Positions 45,546 through 57,000 of a DNA stretch of 64,000 nt are shown here, in pieces. This DNA is from Smallanthus sonchifolius (lineage: Eukaryota > Streptophyta > Magnoliopsida > Asterales > Asteraceae), in assembly GCA_023525975.1 (NCBI GenBank), contig CM042029.1, positions 88,704,849-88,768,848 of the forward strand, read 5' to 3'. The position numbers and the translations under genes were made by a program. The notes beneath the pieces are model-generated. The model ran no database searches. It was not told the DNA's origin and worked only from the letters and a program-made list of their open reading frames with translations. Within the stretch, counting starts at the first letter, position 1. Each line of letters opens with the position of its first letter.

Positions 45546-46225
45546 ATGTTTAATTTGATAAATGAAAACATGTCAAGGGATGAAACAAAGTATCTCAAAA
45601 AGACTTTCCAATCATATAAAATACACCTTAACTATGTCGATGGTTGATTTTATAGAAACTTTACAAAACATGATTCATTAGGCATTTCATCAAACACCTA
45701 GTGTCACAATAATTCTTAAAGCATATGAACCTATTCTATTATCATATTAATCCATTCTCATCACTATGGTTGTCCAAAAAGCTAGCAGCTCATGACTCAC
45801 TAAAAGCTTCGTCGAAAAAAGCTCGAGAAAAGCTCGCTTGAAATCGATTTAGGACTTAAAAATAACAAATAATGAAGATTTAAGAATTATGAAATTATAT
45901 ATTTTGGTCATTTAACATGATTTAACTAAAAATTTTAACGAAGTTAACGAAATTGGATGAAACTGTTAAGAAATGTAACATCAATGACTCATACTGTTAA
46001 GGAGGGATTGAACCTGTTAATAGCAACAAACCCTAGGGACGAAAACTGCATATATAATTAAAATCTTCTTATGATTTAGTAAATTTTAATAAACTATTAG
46101 AACAAATTTTAGATATTTAAAATCATTATTATTGAGAAAGTTATTTAATAAGAGAGACATCACAAATCGACACGTTATTCATTTATTATAATATATATAT
46201 ATATATATTGTAGATCAATAGGTTA
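45062..46225. other. AT-rich intergenic spacer
   Basis: Repeated ttttgatatactttttagtt near 45180-45225, then the microsatellite at 45493-45542, then unassigned sequence. Open frames are low-complexity. Confidence 0.5.
45493..45542. repeat. (TA)n microsatellite, about 25 units
   Basis: Uninterrupted AT dinucleotide run, directly visible. Confidence 0.97.
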
Positions 46226-46525
46226 ACCAAACAGCCCTCTTATCCGAGTGGTTCGCGTGTGTGTCTCCTATCAAACCCACCCAGGATCGAATCCCCCCCC
46301 CTCTTATTTGTGTTCTTTTATTGGATTTTTTTATTTTTTTTAATATTTTTATTTTATTTCTTTTTTATTAACGTAATTTTTGTTTTTTTGGTGTTTTTTA
46401 TTTTTTTTATCTTTTTATTTTTATTTTTTATTAACGTAAACTTAAACATTTCGTCTACGTTTTCATTTAAATTTTGTTAAAAATAGGCATGTGCCCGTCC
46501 CAGAATGCAAGTGTAACCCACTATT
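46226..46525 (+). mobile_element. tRNA-derived repeat (SINE head) in Helitron-like context
   Basis: cttatccgagtggttcgcgt then ccaggatcgaatcc have the spacing and sequence of tRNA A and B boxes. The acceptor arms do not pair, so this is not a tRNA gene. T-rich sequence follows and ends at cccgtcccagaatgcaagtg plus taacccacta, similar to the Helitron-like ends near 35708 and 44142. Confidence 0.4.
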
Positions 46526-46669
46526 TATATACGTAATTTGAATTTTATTTTCTTATCGAATGAAAGACAAATGGTCGCACATAGGTAAAGAAATAAGTTT
46601 TGAGCTTAATGTGAGGTTTAAAGTTTATGTTTCCTACTCCCAATACTAGGAAGGAAAGTGTGATGTGTT

Positions 46670-46785
46670 TTTTTTAAGAAAAAATTCTTTAATCATGTGG
46701 GAGTAAGACTTGAAGTCATTAATTTCTTAAACCTTGGTGTTTTAAGAGAATTTTTCTCTACAATTTAGCCACCAACCCCAATAAT
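46670..46785 (-). mobile_element. tRNA-derived SINE with 16 bp target duplication
   Basis: The minus strand starts ttggggttggtggctaaatt, contains a B-box-like gacttcaagtcttac, and ends in an A-run. Flanks gaaagtgtgatgtgtt (46654-46669) and gaaagtgttatgtgtt (46786-46801) match at 15 of 16 positions. Same family as 53628-53742. Confidence 0.8.
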
Positions 46786-46801
46786 GAAAGTGTTATGTGT
46801 T

Positions 46802-48399
46802 AGAAGTGTTAAAGGGGCGATGAGGCATGATTTACTAAACTCCCAATATATTGCCACAACTTGAAGAGGTTTAACCCTAGGGCAGTTCTCATGTTTAGAT
46901 AGAATGTCTTAGCTAGGATGGTTTGAACTCTTCTTTGTTGCTATTGGTGTTGTGTGAGTTTTATTATGCCTTGTTATTTTATTTTTTTTTGGTTATTACT
47001 CGGGTATTTAAGTTTTATAAGTTCATATTCGAAGGTTTAGTAGAACACTTGCACCCGTTAATTGTTATAGATGGCACACATCATCGAAATTTCATCAATG
47101 TAGCCTCATAAAACCTTGACAAATTTTAAGAATAAAAATTTGAGACATACGTGTTAAATATAGACATCTTCATAACTGACACCCAAATTAAACAAACATG
47201 TAGATATATTATAAAATCACGACAACCCTAAAAGATAATAAATTTGCTCAATCCTAGAAAATCATAACTATTCAAAATCTAGCCAATCGAATGTTAAATG
47301 AATGTTGTTGTTTTCCCTTGTAAATGTCTCAAATAGTATCGAATGTTGCTCAATCGCATTAATACTAATTCAATCTTCTAGCCAGTCGCTTTAATCGCAT
47401 GATAGTATGTGTTTGATTCATAGTCGAAAGGTTTCTTAAGCGATAGTAAATGTTATTTTTTAAAATGAACAACTTTAGAAAAGTGAAAATAAAGTTACAT
47501 GATTTTTTAAGTTCTACACAGCTCAAACTCGTGTAGGTTAGAGATTTTGTAGACAATACACGTATGGATATGATTATACACGACTCACACTCTCCTTATG
47601 AGGTACATCCGATGTTTTTTTGATGATGCACTCAAGTAATTAGTAGTAAAGTAGATCCTTAAATAAGATTTGTTTAAATGATCATTTCTGATATACACAA
47701 CACTTTTGTTGCATTGGTGGTTAGACAAAGTTTCCTAACAATTTAAGAAAACACATCTTTTTATTTCTTTCTATAAAAAACTAATAAAGATGACGGTTTG
47801 TAGTGGTTAGAAGCTTTGGTATTAAAGGTTATGATTAATAGCCAAGGATATATATGTTAAATATTATAAGATTTCAAGAACAATGGAATTATTTTTAAAA
47901 TCTTGTATATCGTCACATTTCCCTTGAAATATCGTATGAAACCGGTTCTTTTGGAGTTTGCGCCCCCACATTTATTGGTTCCTGGCGGATAAGATTGGTT
48001 TTTTTATTCAATGATTGTCGTTTGAAGAAGACAAACTAAAGACAATGATTTATCCTTAGCTGAATTTCAAATTTGATTTTTGAAAACTGAATTGTTTTGG
48101 TTTTGAGTTCTAAAGCTTACCCGATTGGAAAATTCCAAAACCAATATCAATATTTTTAGATTTGAATTTTGGGTCTTTTTGCAAACTTGGTTTTCAAGCT
48201 TTGATAATTACTATATGATATAGTTTTCATTGTTTATTTATTCTTTTTTAAACAGCAAAAGGAACCGGCTGAAAATGAAAGTCGAAAACAAAAATTACAT
48301 CAAAAGAAGAGTATTTTTTAGACACTCTATCCAACTAAAGTTCACTTTACTGTTCATATTAGCAAACCATAAAAATGAGTAATTCATAGTTAAATCAAA
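46802..48399. other. Intergenic, nothing recognised
   Basis: No exon-like frame, RNA gene or paired repeat seen over about 1.6 kb. Confidence 0.5.
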
Positions 48400-49390
48400 G
48401 ATTTCACCGGTCCTTATAGCATGCGGCTGAACCAAAGTTTTCTTCTTGATCTCAACCAAAGTTTTCTTCTTCATCGGTAACCGAGAACGGTCCACTAAAT
48501 CAAGGATCGTCCTCGGGCGGAAAGCCACAATAGAGTCCATTTCGAACTAAGCCACCACCAAACTCCAAGATTTCGAAACAATTGAACACTTCCTAAGAAC
48601 ATGATCTACAGTCTCTACATGATCAGAACACAAAGGGCATAAAATCGAAGGATTATGGCTAAGATAATGACGAGTAGGGAGGCGATAAAGAACACGCTAA
48701 GCAAATATGTTCACCTTTTTTGAAACAAACTTATTTCATCTCGTCTCTCGATCACTACTCCAAAAGAGAAGCACGGTCAATATCCAACCGGATAGCTTAA
48801 CCATCCATGTTTCAGAACCAGTAATTAGCCTCACCAGAGAACAAAAAATCTCAGATCATATCCATCATTTCAACAAAATTTGAGGCCTCAATAACCCACC
48901 CTCACCCCCCAACACCCGACGCCAATCCCATACCCAACCTGAAGAATTTCTCCTTTGCAGAATCATACAATCTTTGGACTCTTCAAGAGGAACAACCTTC
49001 TAAATTTTGAAGCAAGGTCAAAATTACCCAACCAATGATCTAACCAAAACATGGTCATAGCACATTTCCCTACTTTTTTGCGCATGACCAAAAACGGAAC
49101 AATAATGGAATCATGCAACCACATAATCGAGAAGCATATTCGTTGCCAAATACCTGTCCCCTTGGTCGAAAAATGTGAAGCAAAAAAAAAACAACCATGG
49201 ATAGCTTGAATAACCTTAGTTCAAAGCGCATTCAGATTATTTTGAGAATCCAATTGCCAATTGTAAATAATAGCCAGATTTTTGGCGTCCAAACTACCAA
49301 AATCTAAGCCCCCCCTCCCCCACCCCATTTTCTTTGTTGACAAGGACCACATTCCACTTAACCGAAGCTATCTTTTGAGTAGAATCATGT
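48400..49390 (-). pseudogene. LINE ORF2 C-terminal fragment
   Basis: On the minus strand: GLDFGSLDAKNLAIIYNW, then KVIQAIHG, FWLDHWLGN and, nearer 48600, ILCPLCSDHVETVDHVLRKC (zf-RVT cysteines and histidine). Multiple stops and frame changes. It ends at the gypsy-like LTR scrap at about 49395. A short direct repeat of aaccaaagttttcttctt sits near its low-coordinate edge. Confidence 0.8.
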
Positions 49391-49394
49391 AAAA

Positions 49395-49560
49395 CCCCGT
49401 TCTCAGGTGACCTCACGCGTTGAATTTACTCACTCACAACATAGTTCTGTAACTGTATTTCATATCATTGGCAATGGAAACATTGTTCAATACATATAAG
49501 TCATTTAAACATCAATAAACATAGTTTGTAAGGTAATATAAACGAGATGTCAGTTTGTAA
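49395..49560 (-). mobile_element. LTR terminal scrap (gypsy-like)
   Basis: ggtgacctcacgcgttgaat and tttactcactcacaacatag match the LTR-terminal sequence at 26250-26290 (cttcacgcgttgtatttact). Cut on both sides, by LINE and copia sequence. A 25 bp repeat, gtttgtaaggtaa(t/c)ataaac, marks its right end. Confidence 0.45.
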
Positions 49561-49562
49561 GG

Positions 49563-50655
49563 TAACATAAACAAGCTCTGAGGAAATGGTAATTGAAGTT
49601 TGACAACTTCATGGGTAGATCCGAATACAAGAGATGTGAGATGGATCACTGTTGTTACATCAAGAAGTTCGAAAATTCCTACATCATCCTCCTTCTATAT
49701 GTGGATGATATGTTAATTGCAGGTTCTGACATGAAAGAGATAAAGAAACTGAAAAAGCAAATGTCAGAAGAATTTGAAATGAAAGATCTGGGTGCTGCCA
49801 AACAGATACTCAGAATGAGTATCTCCAGGAACAAAGACGGATCTCTGACACTATCTCAAGAAAAGTACATTGGGAAAGTGTTAGAGAAATTCAAGATGAA
49901 AGATGCCAAGTCCCAAAGCACTCCACTAGGGAGTCGGTTCAAGCTTTCAAAAGACCAGTCACCAAAAATTGAAGAAGACATAGCCGAAATGGCTAAGGTT
50001 TCTTACGCATCAGCTGTGGGAAGTCTTATGTACGCCATGGTGTGCACGAGGCCAGACATAACACATGCCGTGGGGGTAGTCAGTCGTTATATGTCTAATC
50101 CAGGAAAAGAACACTAGGAGGCAGTCTAATGGCTGCTAAGATATTTGAAAGGCACTGCGAAGATGGGGTTACGGTTCTCAGGCAAAGATATTGTTCTAAG
50201 GGGCTATACAGATGCATACCTTGGGGGATGCAAGGATTCTTATAAAAGCACAACCGGGTTTGCTTTTTCAGTGGGAGGAGCTGCGATTAGTTGGATGTCC
50301 AGATTACAGAAGAGCGTTGCTCTTTCAACTACTGAAGCTGAGTATATGGCTTGTGCTGAAGCCAGTAAAGAGTTGATTTGGTTGAAGAATTTTTTGAAAG
50401 AACTTGGGAAGAAACAGCCAGATAGTTCATTGTTTTGTGATAATCAAAGCGCTATTCATCTGGGGAAGAATCATGTGTTTCATGGAAAACGAAACACATT
50501 CAGCTTAGGTATCACTTCATCAGAGGTTTGATCAGTGATGATACATTGAAGCTTGAAAAGATTAAAGGAACGGAGAATCCCGCGGATATGCTTACTAAGG
50601 TGGTGACCTTAGAGAAGTTGAAGCTATGTATAGCTTCAACTGGCCTTCAGGAATA
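49563..50655 (+). pseudogene. Copia polyprotein, RT C-terminal half and RNase H, broken
   Basis: Homology starts at about KQALRKW (49563) and includes the RT active site LLLYVDDMLIAG (near 49690), then VGSLMYAMVCTRPDI and the RNase H block SSLFCDNQSAIHLGKN after STTEAEYMA. Lesions: TAA replacing a conserved Tyr codon after KW (49590), TAG at 50115 with further stops, and a frameshift after HGKR near 50490, with the tail (KIKGTENPADMLTK) in another frame. The gag, protease and integrase parts are absent. Directly followed by a polypurine tract and the 3' LTR. Confidence 0.9.
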
Positions 50656-50741
50656 ATGATGAAAAGGTGTTGCAGCTAGAGGTAGAGAAGTTACAAGACT
50701 ACAGAGAAGACAGAGACAGTTTGAAGTTTATCAAAGCCTCC

Positions 50742-51027
50742 AAGTGGGAGATTGTCGAGTATGAAGGCTTTTAGGGTCAGCCGGCCCTAGAGTCTGTCAG
50801 GTTACGGGTTTCGGGCTGGGCTTAACTTGTTGGTTAAGCTATTAACCCTAGACTAGTCTCTATATATATGATGTAATAGTTTTGTAATTCTTTGAACACC
50901 TAAATATAATAAACACCCTAGTTGCAGCAAGTGGATGTAGGTCATACCGACCGAACCACTATAAATCTTTCATGTCGTTTATTCGTTTTAGTGTGTGTTG
51001 CGTGTTGTGTTGTGTGATACCCTAACA
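50742..51027 (+). mobile_element. Polypurine tract and 3' LTR of the copia element (275 bp)
   Basis: aagtgggaga (50742-50751) is a typical copia polypurine tract. The LTR starts tgtcgagtatgaaggc at 50753 and ends gataccctaaca at 51027, with TG...CA borders. It contains ctctatatatatgatg, a TATA-like site, and aataaa-like signals. The 5' LTR is missing. Confidence 0.85.
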
Positions 51028-51580
51028 GTAATAGGCCACACAAAGGGTAGCAACAATGGCGTTAGATTTGCCACGTCTCTATGGACGAAAATGGGTAATT
51101 AGTTGTGGATAGTTTACTAAAAACTGAAAATGTAACACTATATGACAGTAAAAATCTACACATAACCATTCAAATAAAAAGTAAAATGTGAGTGAAACTA
51201 TGAAAGTGTAACAATATGCTTCTACGCCATAAATTCTTTAGTTATGTTGATACTTCCAACTCTTTCTGGCCAATATAAAGAAATAATCTTTTGTTCTATT
51301 TATTCTCTCTTGTTCTAGTCTGATAAGCCTTGTCTTTATTCTTCGCAGTGATTGTTAAAACCCCTGACCTTTCCAACCCTAATCTCATCACTGTAACTCC
51401 TATGTGTACATTATGAAAAACAGGTAACATCATTAGAACCACCATAACGGTACCAACAAAAAACTTAATCAGCAACTTATAACCTATCTGGAACATATGA
51501 GAGTTTTATATGAAAATAAACAATCTCTTTGATCCATAGCACATATGTATAACTTCATACTAATATCAGTAATCGATCAA
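51028..51580. other. Spacer between copia LTR and hAT element
   Basis: No exon of COX10 or other gene recognised on either strand. Confidence 0.5.
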
Positions 51581-51588
51581 TTCAACAA

Positions 51589-51747
51589 CAGTGGCGGATC
51601 TAGGAAAAAAATCCAGGGGTATCTAAAATTTCGTTCAGGGGTATCTGGATACATAAAACGGTAAAAAAAAAAAATTTCCCGCTGCGCATCGAAAATTCCC
51701 ACTACGCGTCGAAAGTTGAGGGGTACCTCCACATACATCCGCCACTG
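51589..51747. mobile_element. hAT miniature element, 159 bp, perfect 8 bp duplication
   Basis: Ends cagtggcgga and tccgccactg are perfect 10 bp inverted repeats, flanked by ttcaacaa at 51581-51588 and 51748-51755. Related truncated copy at 24375-24560. Confidence 0.95.
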
Positions 51748-51823
51748 TTCAACAACATTAATTATTTTGATTTGATAAAAATGAAATCAATAAAAAAGCA
51801 ATAAGAAATTAATTATAACAAAC

Positions 51824-52147
51824 CTAAGTTTAGCTTTAGATAGCTCCCAATAGCACCGACCATAATGCCTTGCCATATCAACAACTTCCTTGGCCCCTAA
51901 CGACGTCGCATTGACGACATCAGCAGGCGAGATGATCGCCCGGGCCCGATCGAGTCCCGAGATACCTAATTTCGATGAACCGGAAGATGTCCCCACGGCG
52001 GTGGAGGTGGACCTGCTGATTAATCCATAGCCGTGGTCGTAGCAGACGAAGAGAAGTTGGTTGAAGATTCGAAAGGAAATTAAACTTCGAAGAGGCGGAG
52101 GTGGCGAGTTGAGTGAAGTGACTCAGCGAGTTCCTTCTTCTCCACAT
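51824..52147 (-). pseudogene. COX10: COX10 (haem O synthase) first exon only, frameshifted
   Basis: COX10 farnesylates haem B to haem O in the mitochondrial inner membrane for cytochrome oxidase (family knowledge). The minus strand from ATG 52147 reads MWRRRNSLSHFTQL, a plausible mitochondrial presequence. In a different frame, after about 52000, it reads STSTAVGTSSGSSKLGISGL and then ARHYGRCYWELSKAKL, the well-conserved stretch just before the first catalytic helices. The exon ends CTTAG|gtttgt (51824), a normal donor splitting a Ser codon. A one-base shift separates the two parts. No downstream exon is found between 51823 and the copia LTR, so this is a fragment or a gene whose rest has been displaced. 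Confidence 0.7.
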
Positions 52148-52437
52148 GGCATCAGATACCGGCGAACACGACGGCGAATCGCCTGAAAGAAGTGGCGGAG
52201 AGAGCGGGGATTTGAGGGTTTGTTGATGGATCAAATAATTACTTTGAGCCCTTGTACTCTTATAATTGTTCTATAACTAGCCAAATATGTTTGCGTTTTC
52301 GGTCTTGAATAAATTTTACATCGAAACATAGATCGAAACCTACTAAGCATTAGGTTGTTGTGATACACTGTAGATAAAAAAACATTAAGTTATTATGATA
52401 TACCATAGGTAAAAATATCACTCTCTTCTATTAAATA

Positions 52438-52825
52438 CTAGCTTATAACCCTTGTTTACATACGTGATGAAAAATATCAATACACAAAATTTATAAATCT
52501 TTATGTATATATTCATAAAAATACGTTCATTAGTATTTAATTTAATTTGACTTTCATTTATATTTAATTGAAAATAAAAGTTATATAATTAGATTTTTTT
52601 TTGTGATAAGTGATAATTTAAAATAAATGTGTTTTATTATTATAATTGGATAATTTAAAATAAATATGTTTTATTAGTATAATTACTATTCTCTTTAAAA
52701 ATACATATTATTAATAAAATATGAAAGTGTATTTAATAAGAGAAATATGCGAGAAAAAAATGATGAGAATGAATATGAAGGCGACACGTGACATGAAAAA
52801 ACATTTATTTATTATACAGTATAGA
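52438..52825 (-). mobile_element. Helitron-like element, 388 bp
   Basis: The minus strand starts at 52825 with tctatactgtataataaata and ends acaagggttataagctag at 52438, with an A before and a T after, as Helitrons insert between A and T. gtcacgtgtcgcc near the start is shared with the copy at 63672. Non-coding. Confidence 0.6.
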
Positions 52826-53320
52826 TTAATGATTTTAAATATTAAATATCTAAAATTTATTATAATATTTTATTAAAACTTACTAATTAAATCTTATCTT
52901 AAAATATAACTTTATAATTTTTAAATATTTATTATTTATTATTTCTTAAATCTTACTTATTTCTTATTTCATATAAAATGCAACATACAAATCTTTATAA
53001 ATAGTATTAATTTATAATAATTGTCTTTATTCAACTCATTTAATGTATAGGTTTCTAGCCTAGTATTATAATAAACAAAACAAACTCTCATGTAAACCTA
53101 TTTCCAAAAAGATAAAAATACTTCTTTAAACCCATTGCTTTCTCGATGAGAATATACAAAATTTGTCCAAAAGGATACTCTAATGTTTAAAAAGTGTTTG
53201 AGAGACTTTTGTAAGAAAGAAAAACAAAAAATGAATTGGTTTTTAAGTGTAAAAATTTATTAATAGACTTTAATGAGAAAAACATAAAATATTTTGGTTT
53301 TTATGTTATTCACCCAATAT
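52826..53320. other. AT-rich spacer with one arm of the CER1-intron foldback family
   Basis: Near 53140-53310, gagagacttttgtaagaaag and aaatattttggtttttatgt match an arm of the 31605-32080 element. No opposing arm is present. Confidence 0.5.
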
Positions 53321-53627
53321 TATATGTGTTTATTTCGAATACACTGTCGCGACGTTCTTATTTTTATCTACGTTTCGATATAAATTTAATTCAAAACCAA
53401 GTTTTCATTATAATATACAAGTCACCGAAACACGAACGTATAATCAGTCGAAATTGCTTAAAAATTGTGTTTTTGACTTTCTTTCTCTTACAAATTACAA
53501 ACTTTAAAATATGATGTTTGAAAAATTTTGGATTTATCGTTTCGACGTTCTTATTTTTATAAACCATTTGATATAAGTTTTTTCCCCGTGGTTGATACCA
53601 CAGGTCGTCAAACCCGAGAACGTTAAC

Positions 53628-53742
53628 TTTTTTTTTTGAAAGACAAATTTCTTAATTTTTATTGGAATGAGACTTGAACTCATAACCTACTCAAATCTTA
53701 GTGTCATAGAAGATTTACCTCTACCATCAAACCACCAACCCC
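53628..53742 (-). mobile_element. tRNA-derived SINE with about 13 bp target duplication
   Basis: The minus strand starts ggggttggtggtttgatggt (A-box-like), has gagttcaagtctcatt (B box) and ends in an A-run. Flanks cgagaacgttaac (53615-53627) and cgaaaatgttaac (53746-53758) match at 11 of 13 positions. Same family as 46670-46785. Confidence 0.8.
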
Positions 53743-53758
53743 AGTCGAAAATGTTAAC

Positions 53759-54075
53759 CAGTTACTTGACCTATTTGATAACTAACTAAACTTTTTTTAA
53801 ACAATTTATTTAAGATATGAATAAAGAATTTTATTCCAATTGTAAAAACTCATGATAAATTTTATTTTTTTCATCTAAAGTAATATTCAGGAAAATAGGA
53901 AATCATACAGTTTCAAACATATCTGACTCTCCAATGAAATGACTAAAACGTAACTCCCAAGTCTCTCACTCTACTCCGACGAGATCATCGCCGCAAACAA
54001 CCACTGCGGAACCACCACCACCACCACAACTGAACCACCACAATTCACAACATTCCGTACAGATCTACCCGAGGG
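53759..54075 (+). promoter_or_regulatory. Probable 5' flank and leader of the BIG2-like locus
   Basis: AT-rich sequence passes into a CA/CCA-rich leader (caccaccaccaccacaac near 54018) directly before ATG 54076. No TATA box can be placed with confidence. Confidence 0.35.
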
Positions 54076-57000
54076 ATGGCCTTTGCGGTAGCCGAATCCC
54101 GCCTCATCTCCAACATCATAGTTCCAGCCCTAGATAAAATCATCAAGAACAGCTCTTGGCGGAAACACTCAAAACTCGCTCACGAAGCCAAATCAGTACT
54201 CGAACACATCACTTCCGCCGAGAAACCCCTACTTCAGACGAAAACCAATCAGATGTTGACGCGTCACCTCAATCGCCAGTCGCCGGAGTCCTACACGATT
54301 CTGGAACTAACGAACTAACCCTAGCCGAATCGGAACTCATTTTAAGCCCTTTCATCAACGCCTGCTCTTCAGGAAATGTTAAGATCGCTGAACCAGCGCT
54401 GGATTGTATACAGAAGTTGATAGCTCATGGATACTTACATGGTGAAGCGGACCCCACTGGTGGTCCTGATGCGAAGTTATTAGCAAAATTGATCGAATCG
54501 GTATGCAAATGTCATGATTTTGGGGAGGAGGGAGTGGAGTTACTGGTGTTGAAGACGATTTTGTCGGCAGTTACATCGGTTTCGTTGAGGATACATGGTG
54601 ATAGTTTGTTGCAGATTGTGAGGACTAGTTATGATATATATTTAGGGAGTAAGTATGTGGTTAATCAGACGACTGCCAAGGCGTCATTGGTGCAGAAGCT
54701 TGTGATTGTGTTTAGGAGGATGGAGGCTGACTCATCGACGGTGCTAGTGCAGCCGATTGTGGTGGCAGAGCTAATGGAGCCTATGGAGAAGGGAGGGGAT
54801 GGTGATGGTACAATGGCGGTGTTCGTTCAAGGGTTTATTAGCAAGGTTATTCATGGAATGGATGGGGTTTTGAATCCAGGAACGCCAGTGGGATCCAATG
54901 CAGGTGGAGGTGGGGTGCATGATGGGGCGTTTGAGACAAAGACTTCGACTGTAGAGTCGACAAATCCTGCTGATTTATTAGACTCTACTGACAAGGATAT
55001 GTTGGATGCCAAGTATTGGGAGATTAGTATGTATAAGATAGCATTGGAGGCGCGGAAAGGGGAATTGGCAGATGGGTAGGGTGACAGGGATGATGATATG
55101 GATGTTCAGATTGGGAATAAATTGAGAAGGGATGCATTTTTAGTGTTTCGTGCTCTTTGTAAGCTATCGATGAAGACTCCTTCTAAGGATGCATTGGCAG
55201 ACCCGCAGTTGATGCGAGGAAAGATAGTTGCTTTGGAGTTGTTGAAGATATTGTTGGAGAATGCAGGGGCTGTTTTTAGAACCAGTGAAAGGTACTTACT
55301 TTAGCTCTGTTTTCTTCTTAGATGTTGATAATTAGGGATGTTGATTAGTTAGTTTATGCCTCTTATAGCTCCTTCTATTTAAACGTGGATGTGCTCTTTT
55401 CGGAATTTAAGGTTTGTGATGTAATGGCAGCGCTTGTTGCATTGATAACACTTATAGAAACAAATGCTATAAATATGATTTTGTCAAGTTGAGGCCAAAT
55501 AATCGTATAAAAAGAACTAATGAAAGCATCATTTATAACCAAACAAGGAATAAATAAGCATATAAACAGACGAGGTCATATCGTATGCACGTAGTTTTGC
55601 TCAGGTCTAGCTAGCGGTGTGTGCACTTTGTGCGAGCTATAGAGTTGGGGTACTATATTACTATATATGCCTCAAATATGATAGGTTTGCTATTGTGACA
55701 TGACTCTAGGTGTCCTTGTAGTGCACGCTTAGTCGTGCATAGGACGGGCAGTTAGTGTGCTCGGGTAGAGTACTTCAATCTTGACGTTCCTCACGGTGCG
55801 AGGAGTTTTGATGTCTTTCTAGACGACCAGTGAGGTGCTCTTATGAGATGCATGTGATGACATAAAGAATAATATGTGTGTGCATTTTAGAGATGAAACC
55901 CTGCTAGTTACGTTTTACATATTAAAATAATAAAATTCACGATTTGGGGCTCATGCTCCGTTTACGAGTACTCTTAAAATGGTTTACATGGTTGTGTGAA
56001 TCTGAGTGCTGTTGCTATGACAGGAGCTTTAAGGGGTTCAATATACGTGAATATTAGGATTTTCATATGATCTCTTGAGGTTTCAGAATCAGGCGTAATT
56101 ATTTGCATTACACAATTCACGGCCAGGGTTTATTTGGGAGTCATGTGACCTCGTCTCAAGAAATATCTAAGCTTGAGAATTATGGAATGAAATGAAGTAT
56201 TGGTTCTGGCTTGATATTGGATAAAATTATAAATATTATCTTATGTAATGTAAGTATGGCAAATACTATCTTATGTAATATAAGTATGGCAAATACGAAG
56301 TTTGGTTGCAGTTGTTTAAGGATTGTTACTGAGCCACCCAGGTTTCATTCTAACCATTAAGCCAGTTTGGTTTTTTAACACTTGCAGTGTTACTATTGGA
56401 GTAATCTTACATTAGAAGGTTAACCTGAAATGTCCCTGATGGCATTTTGAGTGACACATCCCAATTTTAACGACTTGGTGAGTTCGGACTTTGGATTTTG
56501 TGTTTTAGCGATTTGTTTCTGTGGTTTGTTATTCTTACGATCTCTATTATGTCCACTCTACTAAAAATAAATATCCATACACGTATTATCGTTTTCTAGT
56601 CGTCTATGACATTTAATATATATTTACCATTTAATCAGAAGTTTTTATTCGTTCAATATGATTATTTTTTTTCTTTAGTTTACTTTTCATAGAGAACCTA
56701 AAATGAATTCTAATGTTAAATCAACTGCTGAAGTTAACAGTTACACTTCACTTGCTCATTTTTTTTCTCTTTTAATTCCTTCCTTCACCTTTGTCTGTTT
56801 CACAACTGGAAATGGAACTGGAAGTGGAAGAAGGGACTTTGAAGTCATCTATACACTCTCCCCAAGAATGTCTTGTCATAGGACTTGGTGTAGGATTAGC
56901 TTTATTATCCCCATTTAGACACAATCTGTGGCTCCTAATGGTGACCTTTTTTGTCTCCAAGCTGTATATAAATCGTTAGTTTATTGATTTGGTTATGATA

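Noticed and set aside
46226..46310. tRNA gene
   Set aside because: A and B boxes are present, but acceptor and anticodon stems do not pair; better explained as a SINE-type head.
45182..46480. Phe/Leu-rich open frames suggesting membrane proteins
   Set aside because: They arise from T-rich low-complexity DNA and have no start context or family motif.
54156..55079. Independent 307-codon gene
   Set aside because: It is the shifted reading of BIG2-like exon 1 after the base loss near 54230; the true start is ATG 54076.
56703..56979. Possible captured gene fragment in BIG2-like intron 1
   Set aside because: Overlapping short frames with a hydrophobic end, but no recognisable family and no splice partners.
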